DNA of 64,000 nucleotides, taken from JBBQZO01 sp038207625. Lineage in GTDB: Bacteria; Pseudomonadota; Gammaproteobacteria; Burkholderiales; Burkholderiaceae_D. The notes beneath the pieces were generated by a model that worked only from the letters and a program-made list of their open reading frames with translations, was not told the DNA's origin and made no database searches. Of the stretch, positions 37,172 to 45,007 are shown one piece after another. The DNA lies in assembly GCA_038207625.1 (NCBI GenBank), contig JBBQZO010000005.1, forward strand, positions 62,001 to 126,000. Reading direction: 5' to 3'. A program made the translations under genes and the position numbers. Every line of letters starts with the position of its first letter. The first letter of the stretch is position 1.

Positions 37172-38056
37172 TTATTTCACATCCGTCTGGCGCGCGGCCA
37201 GCCGGGGCGGCGTGGCGATCAGCTGATCCGCCCGCAGGGTCAGTGCATCGTCCTGATTGTTGTTGAGGTAGACGATGCGCGCGCCCTTGCGCAGCCGCGC
37301 CACTTCGTCCTCGCCGATCTGCTGGCGCATCTTGTTGCTCAAATACTGGGCGATCTGCGCGTGTGCCGCCGCCTTCGATACGGGGCTGGGGCTGACACTG
37401 ACGAGAAAATCGACCATGCTGTACTGTCCGGCCTTGATCACGCACAGCTGCTTGCTGTGCATCGCCTGCAGCTTGAGCACCAATTCGGGCGCCAGTTCAG
37501 CCGTCGTGCGCGACCACTGGTTGCGCTCGTAATGCACATGGTGGGCGTCCAGCCATGCGGCGACCTGTTCGATCGCGTGCGCCGTTTCAACGCGCGCCGT
37601 CAGCGGCGCGCTCAAGTCCTTGCTGGCCACCACCAGCTCCTGCATGACGAACAGCTTGCGTGCGCCGAACAGCTCAGGGTGCTCGTTGAAGTAGCTGTCG
37701 ATCTGGTTCTGGCCGGGCGCGCTTTGCGCACCGAGTTTGCTCTGCAGATACGCGTCGGCCAGAATGCGGGTGCGCTCGCGCTCGATGGCCTGACGCACCA
37801 GCGGGTCGCGATCGAGCTTGTTACGCAAGGCTTCTTCCTGCAATACCTGGCGGTCGATCAACTGCTCCACCATGCGCTTGTCGACCTTCAGTTCGCCCGG
37901 CGAATCGGGCATGGCGATGTCGACGTCGTTGACCGTGACGAGCGCGCGCGCGCCGACGGCCGGCTTGGTCGGGTCGACGACCGGCTTGCACGCGGCCAGG
38001 GACAACGCCGCCAGCACGGCCAGTGCGGCCCAGCTCAGGCGCGCCACGGCACTCAC
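37172..38056 (-). CDS. epsD: EpsD-type peptidyl-prolyl cis-trans isomerase, lipoprotein
   Basis: Protein of 294 residues. The lipobox is LAAC (Cys23). A SurA/PpiC-like helical part (RMVEQLIDRQVLQEEALRNKL) is followed by a weak parvulin-like region. GTG at 38056 overlaps the upstream stop as GTGA, which fixes this start and gives a complete lipoprotein signal; the long frame to 38455 belongs to the antiframe of the preceding gene. EpsD proteins accompany EpsE/F in exopolysaccharide loci and are thought to help fold export components. Confidence 0.85.
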   Translation of the reverse strand: MSAVARLSWAALAVLAALSLAACKPVVDPTKPAVGARALVTVNDVDIAMPDSPGELKVDKRMVEQLIDRQVLQEEALRNKLDRDPLVRQAIERERTRILADAYLQSKLGAQSAPGQNQIDSYFNEHPELFGARKLFVMQELVVASKDLSAPLTARVETAHAIEQVAAWLDAHHVHYERNQWSRTTAELAPELVLKLQAMHSKQLCVIKAGQYSMVDFLVSVSPSPVSKAAAHAQIAQYLSNKMRQQIGEDEVARLRKGARIVYLNNNQDDALTLRADQLIATPPRLAARQTDVK

Positions 38057-38484
38057 ACCAGCCCCCGAAAACCAAACGGCGGCGCCTGACGGCGACTGCG
38101 CCGGCCCTGATACAGCACGCATGCGAGCACCAGCAACAGCGCAGCCCAGCGCCCGGGCGCGGACGGCGCCGTCACGTACGGCTGAACGCGTGCCGGCACC
38201 ACGCCGGCCTTGAGCGCCGGGCCGGCGAACGAAGCAAACGAGCCCGTGCCCAGTTGCTGCTCCAGCGCGCCGGACTTGCCGGTGGCCGACAGCGCTGCCG
38301 CCCGCGGCGCAAACGCCGACGCGCTCGACGCCGACGCGCCCGACACGCTTGGCGAGGCGGACGCAGCATCGAAACCGATCTCGACTTGGTGGGTTTGTGC
38401 CAGCTTGATGACGGGAACGTTGGCCACAACCGCGCCCGACACGCTCACCATCCATACTGCCAACAACATCTGCCGTGTAAACAT
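38053..38484 (-). CDS. Small exported protein with C-terminal hydrophobic-plus-arginine tail, unknown function
   Basis: Protein of 143 residues: signal peptide (LLAVWMVSVSGAVVANV), an Ala/Ser-rich linker, then near the C-terminus PSAPGRWAALLLVLACVL followed by QGRRSRRQ. This tail has the layout of a sorting signal (short motif, membrane helix, Arg cluster), but the PEP motif is not present and about ten residues follow the Arg cluster. It lies between epsB and epsD and overlaps epsD by four bases. The start at 38484 begins the signal peptide. I do not know a family for it. Confidence 0.7.
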   Translation of the reverse strand: MFTRQMLLAVWMVSVSGAVVANVPVIKLAQTHQVEIGFDAASASPSVSGASASSASAFAPRAAALSATGKSGALEQQLGTGSFASFAGPALKAGVVPARVQPYVTAPSAPGRWAALLLVLACVLYQGRRSRRQAPPFGFRGLV

Positions 38485-38561
38485 TGCCACTCCTTGTGTT
38501 TGGTACACCTCAGGCCTGCGCCAAAGCCGGACCTGCCCCATTGCTTATCTGCGCCAGCGCG

Positions 38562-39968
38562 CTAATAGGCCTTGTCGCCACCCAGCACCACCTTGACGGT
38601 GCGCAGCATGATCCACAGGTCCAGCGACAGCGACCAGCTGCGCAAATAGTCAAGATCGAACTCCACCCGCGCCGCCATCTTGTCGACGGTGTCGGTTTCG
38701 CCGCGCAGGCCGTTCACCTGGGCCCAGCCGGTGATGCCCGGCTTGACCTTGTGGCGCAGCATGTAACCCTTGATCAGGCCGCGGTACTGCTCGTTGTGCG
38801 CCACCGCGTGCGGGCGCGGTCCGACGATGCTCATGCGTCCCTGCAGCACATTGATGAACTGCGGCAATTCGTCGAGCGAGGTGCGGCGCAGGATGCCGCC
38901 CAGGCGCGTCACGCGCACGTCGCCCACGCTGGCCTGGGTGACCTTGGCGCCGTCCTCGCACACCGCCATCGAGCGGAACTTGTAGACGATGATTTCCTCG
39001 CCGTTCAAACCATAGCGGCGCTGGCGGAAGATGGCCGGGCCGGGCGAAGTCCACTTGACGCCGGCGGCGATCGCGCCCATCACCGGCGCGAGCAGCACCA
39101 GAATCACGCTGGCCATGACGATGTCGCTGGCGCGCTTGACCAGGCTGTCGATGCCGGTAAACGGCGTCTCGCGAATCGCCACCACGGGCACGTCGCCGAC
39201 CTGGTCAAAGCGCGCCTGCATCAGGTCGAACATATAGATGTCCGGTAAAAAATAGATCGACGCCGTGGTGTCCTGCAGCGCATCGAGCAGCTGGGCGATG
39301 CGCGGTTGCGCCGACATCGGCTGACTGATGAAGATGATGTGGATGCCATGCGTGCGCACGTAGTCGGCGATCTCCGACATATTGCCCAGCAGCTCGGCGC
39401 CCAGGTCCTGCGCGTGACGCACCTCGCTGCGGTCGTCGAAAAAGCCGCGCATCTCCATGAACATGTCGGGAAACTCGGCCATGCGGCGCGCCAGTTTCAG
39501 GCCGATCGGGTTGGCGCCGACGATCACCGCCGTGCGCATCTGGCCCTTGCGCGCCAGATCCGAGGCGAGCTTGCGCAGGCCCAGCTGACTTGCCAGCAAC
39601 AGGAACGGCGTCAGCACGAACCAGGCCACGATCACCGATTCGGAATATTTGTAGGCATAACCGGTCGCATACGCGACCAGCATCAGGATCGCCACCACGA
39701 CGACCCAGCCAAACATCACGTCGCGGGCGTACGCCAGCAGGCGGCCACGGCGCCAGTTGCGGTACGAGTCGATCTGCTCGTGCACGAACGAGGAAATGAA
39801 GAAGGCGATAATCGCCAGCACCACGTAGTTGCCCGAAAACGCCTCGCTCTGGCTGCGCGTGAGCACATACAAGGTGGACAGGATGACCAGCGGATTGAGC
39901 AGGCGCTTGCAAAACGACAGCACCGGAATGTTGTTCGCACCGACCATCTGGCGCAGTTCAGTGTGCAT
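38562..39968 (-). CDS. epsB: Undecaprenyl-phosphate glucose phosphotransferase EpsB
   Basis: Priming enzyme that transfers hexose-1-phosphate (usually glucose) to undecaprenyl phosphate, first step of repeat-unit assembly. 468 residues: four to five N-terminal TMs, a CoA-binding-like domain (AVIVGANPIGLKLARR), one further TM, then the catalytic domain with KRASDIV, EEIIVYKFRSM, LRRTSLDELPQ and MSIVGPRPH. It is the first gene of the operon. ATG 39968 is chosen; ATG 39980 is possible. The donor sugar is inferred from the family. Confidence 0.93.
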   Translation of the reverse strand: MHTELRQMVGANNIPVLSFCKRLLNPLVILSTLYVLTRSQSEAFSGNYVVLAIIAFFISSFVHEQIDSYRNWRRGRLLAYARDVMFGWVVVVAILMLVAYATGYAYKYSESVIVAWFVLTPFLLLASQLGLRKLASDLARKGQMRTAVIVGANPIGLKLARRMAEFPDMFMEMRGFFDDRSEVRHAQDLGAELLGNMSEIADYVRTHGIHIIFISQPMSAQPRIAQLLDALQDTTASIYFLPDIYMFDLMQARFDQVGDVPVVAIRETPFTGIDSLVKRASDIVMASVILVLLAPVMGAIAAGVKWTSPGPAIFRQRRYGLNGEEIIVYKFRSMAVCEDGAKVTQASVGDVRVTRLGGILRRTSLDELPQFINVLQGRMSIVGPRPHAVAHNEQYRGLIKGYMLRHKVKPGITGWAQVNGLRGETDTVDKMAARVEFDLDYLRSWSLSLDLWIMLRTVKVVLGGDKAY

Positions 39969-40762
39969 GGCGGGCACCATCCGAACAGGCCGGCGATGTT
40001 GCACTGCGCAACGCCGGCTGCGGCGCTGGCAATGCACAGTCGATCTGATCGGCATTCATGTGTAAGGAGAACATAGTCACTTCCATTGCTATTGCTGCAG
40101 TAAATGATTGCATTGCGGACGGGCAATTGTGTGCGCGGGCAACCCTGCTGCCATGCATCCCTTGGGCATGCACGCCCGCGTTGTGAGGTTCTGCGCGGCA
40201 GCGCATTGCCACTGCGGCGGCGCCATGCGTGAGGAAAAATCGTCACCTTCGAGCTTGCGCAACTGCAGCAATTGCCTGGTGCTTTCCCCGCTACGCCGGG
40301 CTGTCGACCCCGTCGTGGGGCGTTGCTAGCGGCGTTTCTCAAGCGATGAACGCATGGTATGCAAACGCGGCAAACTGATCTGTGCGTTGCCGCACACTGA
40401 AACGGCCCCCGTGCTGCGCCGCACAAAATAGTGCCGCGCTATGTGAGGTATCACACAGACGGACCCGTGCCGCGCCACCTATCCTTCGCGGGTCGGAATG
40501 CATTGCCACAACGAATGGCGGGCGCCGATGTCGCCCGCTGCGGGGCGCGCCATGGGCGTGCTGCGCAACGGGCGAGCGGGGCAGAATCTGTGCCGCCACA
40601 GCGTGCCGTGGCGGCTGGGAGAGCAGATCGAGCCTGACCTTGTACGCCAGCCCATCCGGTCGTGCGGGTATTCGTGCCAGTCCCGCGTCAGCGCTAGGCT
40701 GGCGTTCGGGATCGTCCACTCGACGAGGCCCCAAGTTTCATGAACACGTACGAAAGCACATC
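39969..40762. other. Divergent control region between epsB and wecG genes
   Basis: A 794-bp stretch without a convincing gene, the longest in the window, lying between two divergent exopolysaccharide transcription units. It must hold both promoters, but I cannot place -35/-10 boxes with confidence. Three dyad elements at 40381-40458 are the clearest structure. ORFs here lack ribosome sites and family features. The size suggests several regulators. Confidence 0.75.
40381..40458. promoter_or_regulatory. Cluster of three TGTG/GTGC-type palindromes (candidate operators)
   Basis: Dyads: TGTGCG-N4-CGCACA at 40381-40396; GTGC-N6-GCAC at 40411-40424; and TGTGA-N4-TCACA, extended to 8-bp arms with one mismatch, at 40439-40458. 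Centres are 29 and 31 bp apart, about three helical turns, so all would face the same side. The third resembles a CRP/FNR-family site but with four spacer bases instead of the six of CRP. The binding protein is unknown. Confidence 0.5.
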
Positions 40763-41500
40763 ATGCATGCAAACAGCACCATCCCGATTGCCGGTTTTGA
40801 CGTCACTCAAACCACCTCGCACCGCCTGGCCCAACGCTTGTTGACGGCCTTGCAGATGAAACGCAAGGTGGCCCTGTTTTTCGCCAATACCAACTTCATC
40901 GTGCAATGCCGCGCCGAACTGCCGCGCATGCAAGACGAGTCGGTGATCGTCGTCAACGACGGCGTGGGCATGGACATCGCCGCGCTGATGATCCAGAACA
41001 GCCGTTTCGAGGAAAACCTGAACGGCACCGATTTCACGCCCTATTTCTTCAGCCGCGCCAAGCAGCCTTTGCGCGTGTATCTGCTGGGCGGCACGCCTGC
41101 GGTGCTGCACCGCGCGGCCGACTATGCGCGCCACCAGCTGGGACAGAAGATCGTCGGCGCCTCGGACGGCTACGATGACATCCGCAACGACCGGCACCTG
41201 ATCGACGACATCAACCGCAGCAAGCCCGATGTGCTGTTAGTGGCGCTGGGCAACCCGATTCAGGAGCAATGGATACTCGACCATCGCGTCGCCCTCAATG
41301 CCGGCGTGGTGATCGGCGTGGGTGCGCTGTTCGACTTCTGGGCCGGTGCCAAGTCGCGCGCCCCGGCGCTGGTGCAAACGCTGCGCCTGGAATGGCTGTA
41401 TCGCCTGTGCCTGGAGCCGCGCCGGCTGGTGCGCCGCTACACGGTCGACATTGTTCAGTTTTTGGTGCACTGCCGCAAATACCGTTACAGCACGCGTTAA
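40763..41500 (+). CDS. WecG/TagA/CpsF family glycosyltransferase
   Basis: GT26 enzyme of 245 residues. Family motifs are FFANTNFIVQCRAE, VVNDGVGMDIAALM, NGTDFTPYFF, YLLGGTPAVLHRAA and VALGNPIQEQWI. These enzymes transfer HexNAc-type or ManNAcA sugars to lipid carriers. ATG 40763 is the first codon of the conserved region; the frame is open far upstream but without family residues. Its gene runs away from epsB and starts a two-gene unit with the nucleotidyltransferase. Confidence 0.9.
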   Translation: MHANSTIPIAGFDVTQTTSHRLAQRLLTALQMKRKVALFFANTNFIVQCRAELPRMQDESVIVVNDGVGMDIAALMIQNSRFEENLNGTDFTPYFFSRAKQPLRVYLLGGTPAVLHRAADYARHQLGQKIVGASDGYDDIRNDRHLIDDINRSKPDVLLVALGNPIQEQWILDHRVALNAGVVIGVGALFDFWAGAKSRAPALVQTLRLEWLYRLCLEPRRLVRRYTVDIVQFLVHCRKYRYSTR

Positions 41501-41554
41501 GCGCACCGTCACGCCGGCCAGTTCCCGACCCACCCCACCATACGGAAAAATACA

Positions 41555-42712
41555 ATGAAAGCGATGATACTTGCCGCAGGCAAAGGCACCCGGGTGCGCC
41601 CGCTGACCTACGATCTCCCCAAGCCGATGATCCCCATTTTGGGCAAGCCGGTGATGGCCTATCTGGTCGAGCACCTGGCCAAGTATGGCGTACTCGACAT
41701 CATGGTCAATGTCAGCTATTTGCACGAGAAGATCGAAGAGTACTTTGGCGAGGGGCACCAGTTCGGCGTCCAGATCGGCTATTCCTTCGAGGGCTATACC
41801 AACGATGCGGGCGACGTGGTGCCGCAGCCGATCGGCTCGGCCGGCGGCATGAAAAAGATCCAGGAATTTGGCGGCTTCTTCGACGACACCACCATCGTGC
41901 TGTGCGGCGACGCACTGATCGACCTGGACTTGCGCGCGGCGCTGTTCGAGCACAAGCGCAAGGGCGCGCTGGCCAGCGTGATCACCAAGGAAGTGCCGTG
42001 GGAGCGCGTGTCCGACTACGGCGTGGTGGTCACCGACGCGGACGGCAAGGTCGTGTCGTTCCAGGAAAAACCGGCCCAGGCGGACGCCAAATCGAATTTC
42101 GCCAGCACCGGCATCTACATCTTCGAACCCGAGGTGCTGGCCCTGATCCCGGCCGACACCGTGTTTGACATCGGCTCGGACTTGTTTCCGCTGATGGTGG
42201 AACGCGGCCTGCCGTTCTACGCGCAAAAACGCGCCTATAACTGGATCGACATCGGCAATATGGCCGATTTCTGGAGCGTCTCGCAAAGCGTGCTGATGGG
42301 CGAAGTGGCGCAGATGGACGTGCCCGGCCTGCAGATCGAGGAAGGCCTGTGGGTCGGCCTGAATACCCAGATCGACTGGAACGGCACCACCATCGAGGGG
42401 CCCGTGTACATCGGCTCGGGCTGCCACATCGAGGCAGGCTGCCACATCGTCGGCCCGACCTGGATCGGCCACGGCAGCCGGATTGGCGCCGGCGCCGACG
42501 TGATCCGTTCGGTACTGTTTGAATACACGCGCATCTCGGCGCATGCCCACGTCAACGAAAAAGTGGTGTTCAAGGACTACAGCGTGAACCGCGCGGGCGA
42601 CATGGAACATGTGTCCGACGAGGGCATCAGCGACTGGGGCAACGCGCGCGACCGGCGTCAGAAACGCCGCCCCACCGAGGGCGCCCAGGTGGCACTGGTC
42701 AAAGTAGCGTAA
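41555..42712 (+). CDS. Sugar-1-phosphate nucleotidyltransferase with left-handed beta-helix
   Basis: Enzyme of 385 residues making a nucleotide sugar. The N-terminal pyrophosphorylase signature is AAGKGTRVRPLTYDLPKPM (residues 7-25), with CGDALID for metal binding. The C-terminal hexapeptide-repeat domain (EGPVYIGSGCHIEAGCHIVG) is typical of mannose-1-phosphate guanylyltransferase and glucose-1-phosphate transferases. Substrate cannot be fixed. Lies 54 bp after the WecG-like gene; the eps loci often carry such a gene for polymer precursors. Confidence 0.88.
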   Translation: MKAMILAAGKGTRVRPLTYDLPKPMIPILGKPVMAYLVEHLAKYGVLDIMVNVSYLHEKIEEYFGEGHQFGVQIGYSFEGYTNDAGDVVPQPIGSAGGMKKIQEFGGFFDDTTIVLCGDALIDLDLRAALFEHKRKGALASVITKEVPWERVSDYGVVVTDADGKVVSFQEKPAQADAKSNFASTGIYIFEPEVLALIPADTVFDIGSDLFPLMVERGLPFYAQKRAYNWIDIGNMADFWSVSQSVLMGEVAQMDVPGLQIEEGLWVGLNTQIDWNGTTIEGPVYIGSGCHIEAGCHIVGPTWIGHGSRIGAGADVIRSVLFEYTRISAHAHVNEKVVFKDYSVNRAGDMEHVSDEGISDWGNARDRRQKRRPTEGAQVALVKVA

Positions 42713-43047
42713 GCTGAGCCCGGCCGGGCGTCGCGCGAGCACGCGAACGGCGCCGCACAGCAAGGCGCCATGGGCGCGAGCGGGGCGGCGTGCAGGCCGC
42801 GCCCGCGCGTTGCGACATTGAAAAACGACGCCGTCGCTATGCCGGCGAGCGGGCGTGGCGGGGCTTTTCTCCCCGGTCGCTCGCGTCGGCTTGGACAGCC
42901 CCGATTTGGCCCTGGACACCGGGCCCGACCCAGGCGTGCAAGCGCGACGCCGCCAGCCGATCCACGTCATGCCCGGCAAAACCGGGCATTGTCCCCATTC
43001 ACAGCATGATGCTCCGTGCGCCAAGTCGTCTTCAATAGATTGGTATT
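42713..43047. other. Intergenic region before glrK
   Basis: 335 bp of very GC-rich DNA separating the sugar-nucleotide gene from the two-component operon. One 8-bp hairpin with a CAAAA loop (ATGCCCGG/CCGGGCAT, near 42969-42989) is visible, without a T-tract. No gene or clear promoter was recognised, and no TGTC-N10-GACA site was found here by eye. Confidence 0.6.
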
Positions 43048-44466
43048 TTGTCCAGACTATCATTCCGCCAACTGCTGTTCGCCGCCTTCATCCTGATCGC
43101 CGCCGTGCTGACGACGACCTCGGTGCAGGCGCTGCTGACGCTGGAGCGGCTGGCGCGACTGGGGCGCGAAAACGCCGCCCAGGCGGTGCTGCTGACGGAA
43201 CAGGCGCAGCAGTTGGCCGAACGCAGCCAGGCGATGGAGCGCAGCGCGCGCCAGTTCATGGTGCTGGGCGACGCGCCCTTGCGCACCCGCTATGTCGATG
43301 CCTGGCAAGACGCCAGCAGCACGCTGGCAGCCATGCGCACCACCTTGCCCGCGCTGCCCGTCGAACTGGTCAACGAGTGGAACGCCAGCAGCAACGCGAT
43401 CTGGTCCGCGCTCAAGCTCAGCACCCGTCCCAGCCACAGCGGCAGCGCCGCCCTGCAAACGGCGTTTGCCCGTTTGCCGGCCCTGAACGACAGCCTGGCG
43501 CGCGCCGGCAAGCAGGAAATCGCGCGCCGCAGCGCCGCCTTGCTGAGCGAACTGGAACGCCAGCGCCGCCTGCTCGCCAGCCTGCTGGCCGGCGCCGTGC
43601 TGGTCGCTGCGCTGCTGGCGCTGGGCTTCGGTTTGTGGCTCTCGCGCCCGCTGCGCCGGATCGAGCTGGCGATCGCCAACCTGGGGCAAAATCACTTCCA
43701 GCAAAGCGTCAGCGTGGGCGGCCCGGCCGACACGCGCCGCCTCGGACAGCAACTGGACTGGCTGCGCCAGCGCCTGGCCGCACTCAACGACGACCAGGAT
43801 CGCTTCGTGCGGCATATTTCGCACGAGCTGAAAACCCCGCTGGCCGCGCTGCGCGAAGGCGTGGCGCTGCTGGAGGACGAGGTGACCGGTCCGCTGACCG
43901 ATGGCCAGCGCGAGATCGCCGCCATCCTGCGCGCCAACAGCCTGTCGCTGCAAACCCAGATAGAAGACCTGCTGCGCTACAACACGGCCGCCTTCGACGC
44001 CCAGCACCTGCAACGCAGCCATGTCGATCTGGCGGCGCTGCTGCACACGGTGATCGATGCCCAGCGCCTGCAGTGGCAGGCACGCCGCCTGCAAGTGACG
44101 CTCGACGGCAGCGCACCGCCCCTGCTGCTCGACGCCGACAAAATGGCCGTCGCGCTGGCCAATATCCTGTCGAACGCGGTGCGCTTTAGCCCCGACGGCG
44201 GCAAGATCATGTTTCAGCTTGGCAGCACGCCAAGCGGCGTGTCGATCGCCTGCATCGACCAGGGCCCGGGCGTCGCACGGGTCGACCAGGAACGCATCTT
44301 CGAACCCTTCTACCAGGGCGAGCGCCAGAGAGCCGGAGCACGCAACGGCAACGGCATCGGCCTGTCCATCGTGCGCGAATACATTGCCGCGCACAACGGC
44401 ACGGTGCGCCTGGTGGCGCGCCAGGCCGGCGCCCATTTTCAGATCGAGCTACCCCATGATACCTAA
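43048..44466 (+). CDS. glrK: GlrK/QseE-like sensor histidine kinase
   Basis: Membrane sensor kinase of 472 residues. The N-terminus matches GlrK/QseE (LSFRQLLFAAFILIAAVL), followed by a periplasmic coiled-coil part, a second TM (about 176-198), HAMP, and the H-box with HISHELKTPL (His259). N, G1 and G2 boxes follow (NAVRFSPDGG, GNGIGLSIV). It starts at TTG 43048; no clear Shine-Dalgarno sequence precedes it, so the start could be slightly different. It overlaps the lipoprotein gene by 11 bp. GlrK senses envelope state in enterics. Confidence 0.9.
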   Translation: MSRLSFRQLLFAAFILIAAVLTTTSVQALLTLERLARLGRENAAQAVLLTEQAQQLAERSQAMERSARQFMVLGDAPLRTRYVDAWQDASSTLAAMRTTLPALPVELVNEWNASSNAIWSALKLSTRPSHSGSAALQTAFARLPALNDSLARAGKQEIARRSAALLSELERQRRLLASLLAGAVLVAALLALGFGLWLSRPLRRIELAIANLGQNHFQQSVSVGGPADTRRLGQQLDWLRQRLAALNDDQDRFVRHISHELKTPLAALREGVALLEDEVTGPLTDGQREIAAILRANSLSLQTQIEDLLRYNTAAFDAQHLQRSHVDLAALLHTVIDAQRLQWQARRLQVTLDGSAPPLLLDADKMAVALANILSNAVRFSPDGGKIMFQLGSTPSGVSIACIDQGPGVARVDQERIFEPFYQGERQRAGARNGNGIGLSIVREYIAAHNGTVRLVARQAGAHFQIELPHDT

Positions 44467-45007
44467 ACGAATTTACCGCCTCAGCGCTAGCGTTGGCGCG
44501 GCGCTGCTGTGTGCCTGCAGCGTGGCGCCCAGCGCGCCGCGCGCGCTGTGTCCGCCGCCGCCAACGCCGGCGCCCATCGTCAGAAACACCAGCGACACCG
44601 ACACACTCACCGACATGCTGGCCTACCAGGCGGCGGCGCGCCAGATGAGCGCGCCCGAACTTGGCCGCGCGCTGGCCGAGCAGGCGCGCCAGCGCCCGTC
44701 GGCCAGCCTGCTGCTGCACCGCGCGATGCTGCTGGCGGCGCAAAAAGGCAACGGCGACCTGCTGCGCGCCCAGAATTTGCTCGACGGCATGATCGCCGAC
44801 GCGCCCGAACTGAAGGCGCTGGCCCAGTCGCTGGCCACCGGCTATGCCGAGGCGCGCAAACAGGACGAGACCGTCGACCGGCTGGGCGCCCAGTTGCGCG
44901 AGGCGCAGCGCCGCAACGAGCAGCTCAACGACAAGCTCGAGGCGCTGAAGAGCATCGAACGCACGCTGTCGGTACGCCCGCCCGTGACCGGCGCAGCGGC
45001 CAAATGA
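44456..45007 (+). CDS. qseG: QseG/YfhG-like outer-membrane lipoprotein
   Basis: Lipoprotein of 183 residues with lipobox LLCAC (Cys21), then a Pro-rich linker and a helical, coiled-coil-prone C-terminal half (about 125-170: QLREAQRRNEQLNDKLEAL). Its place between the kinase and the sigma-54 regulator is the enteric qseE-qseG-qseF order, and in E. coli QseG contacts and activates QseE. Sequence alone would not identify it; context does. Overlaps both neighbours (11 bp and ATGA). Confidence 0.78.
   Translation: MIPKRIYRLSASVGAALLCACSVAPSAPRALCPPPPTPAPIVRNTSDTDTLTDMLAYQAAARQMSAPELGRALAEQARQRPSASLLLHRAMLLAAQKGNGDLLRAQNLLDGMIADAPELKALAQSLATGYAEARKQDETVDRLGAQLREAQRRNEQLNDKLEALKSIERTLSVRPPVTGAAAK

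Noticed and set aside
38053..38484. Calling the small eps protein a PEP-CTERM protein
   Set aside because: The tail has a helix and Arg cluster but no PEP motif, ten residues follow the Arg cluster, and no exosortase is in the window.
41237..43063. 608-residue antisense frame over the WecG-like and nucleotidyltransferase genes
   Set aside because: The plus strand has two recognisable enzymes here; the antisense frame shows no family pattern.
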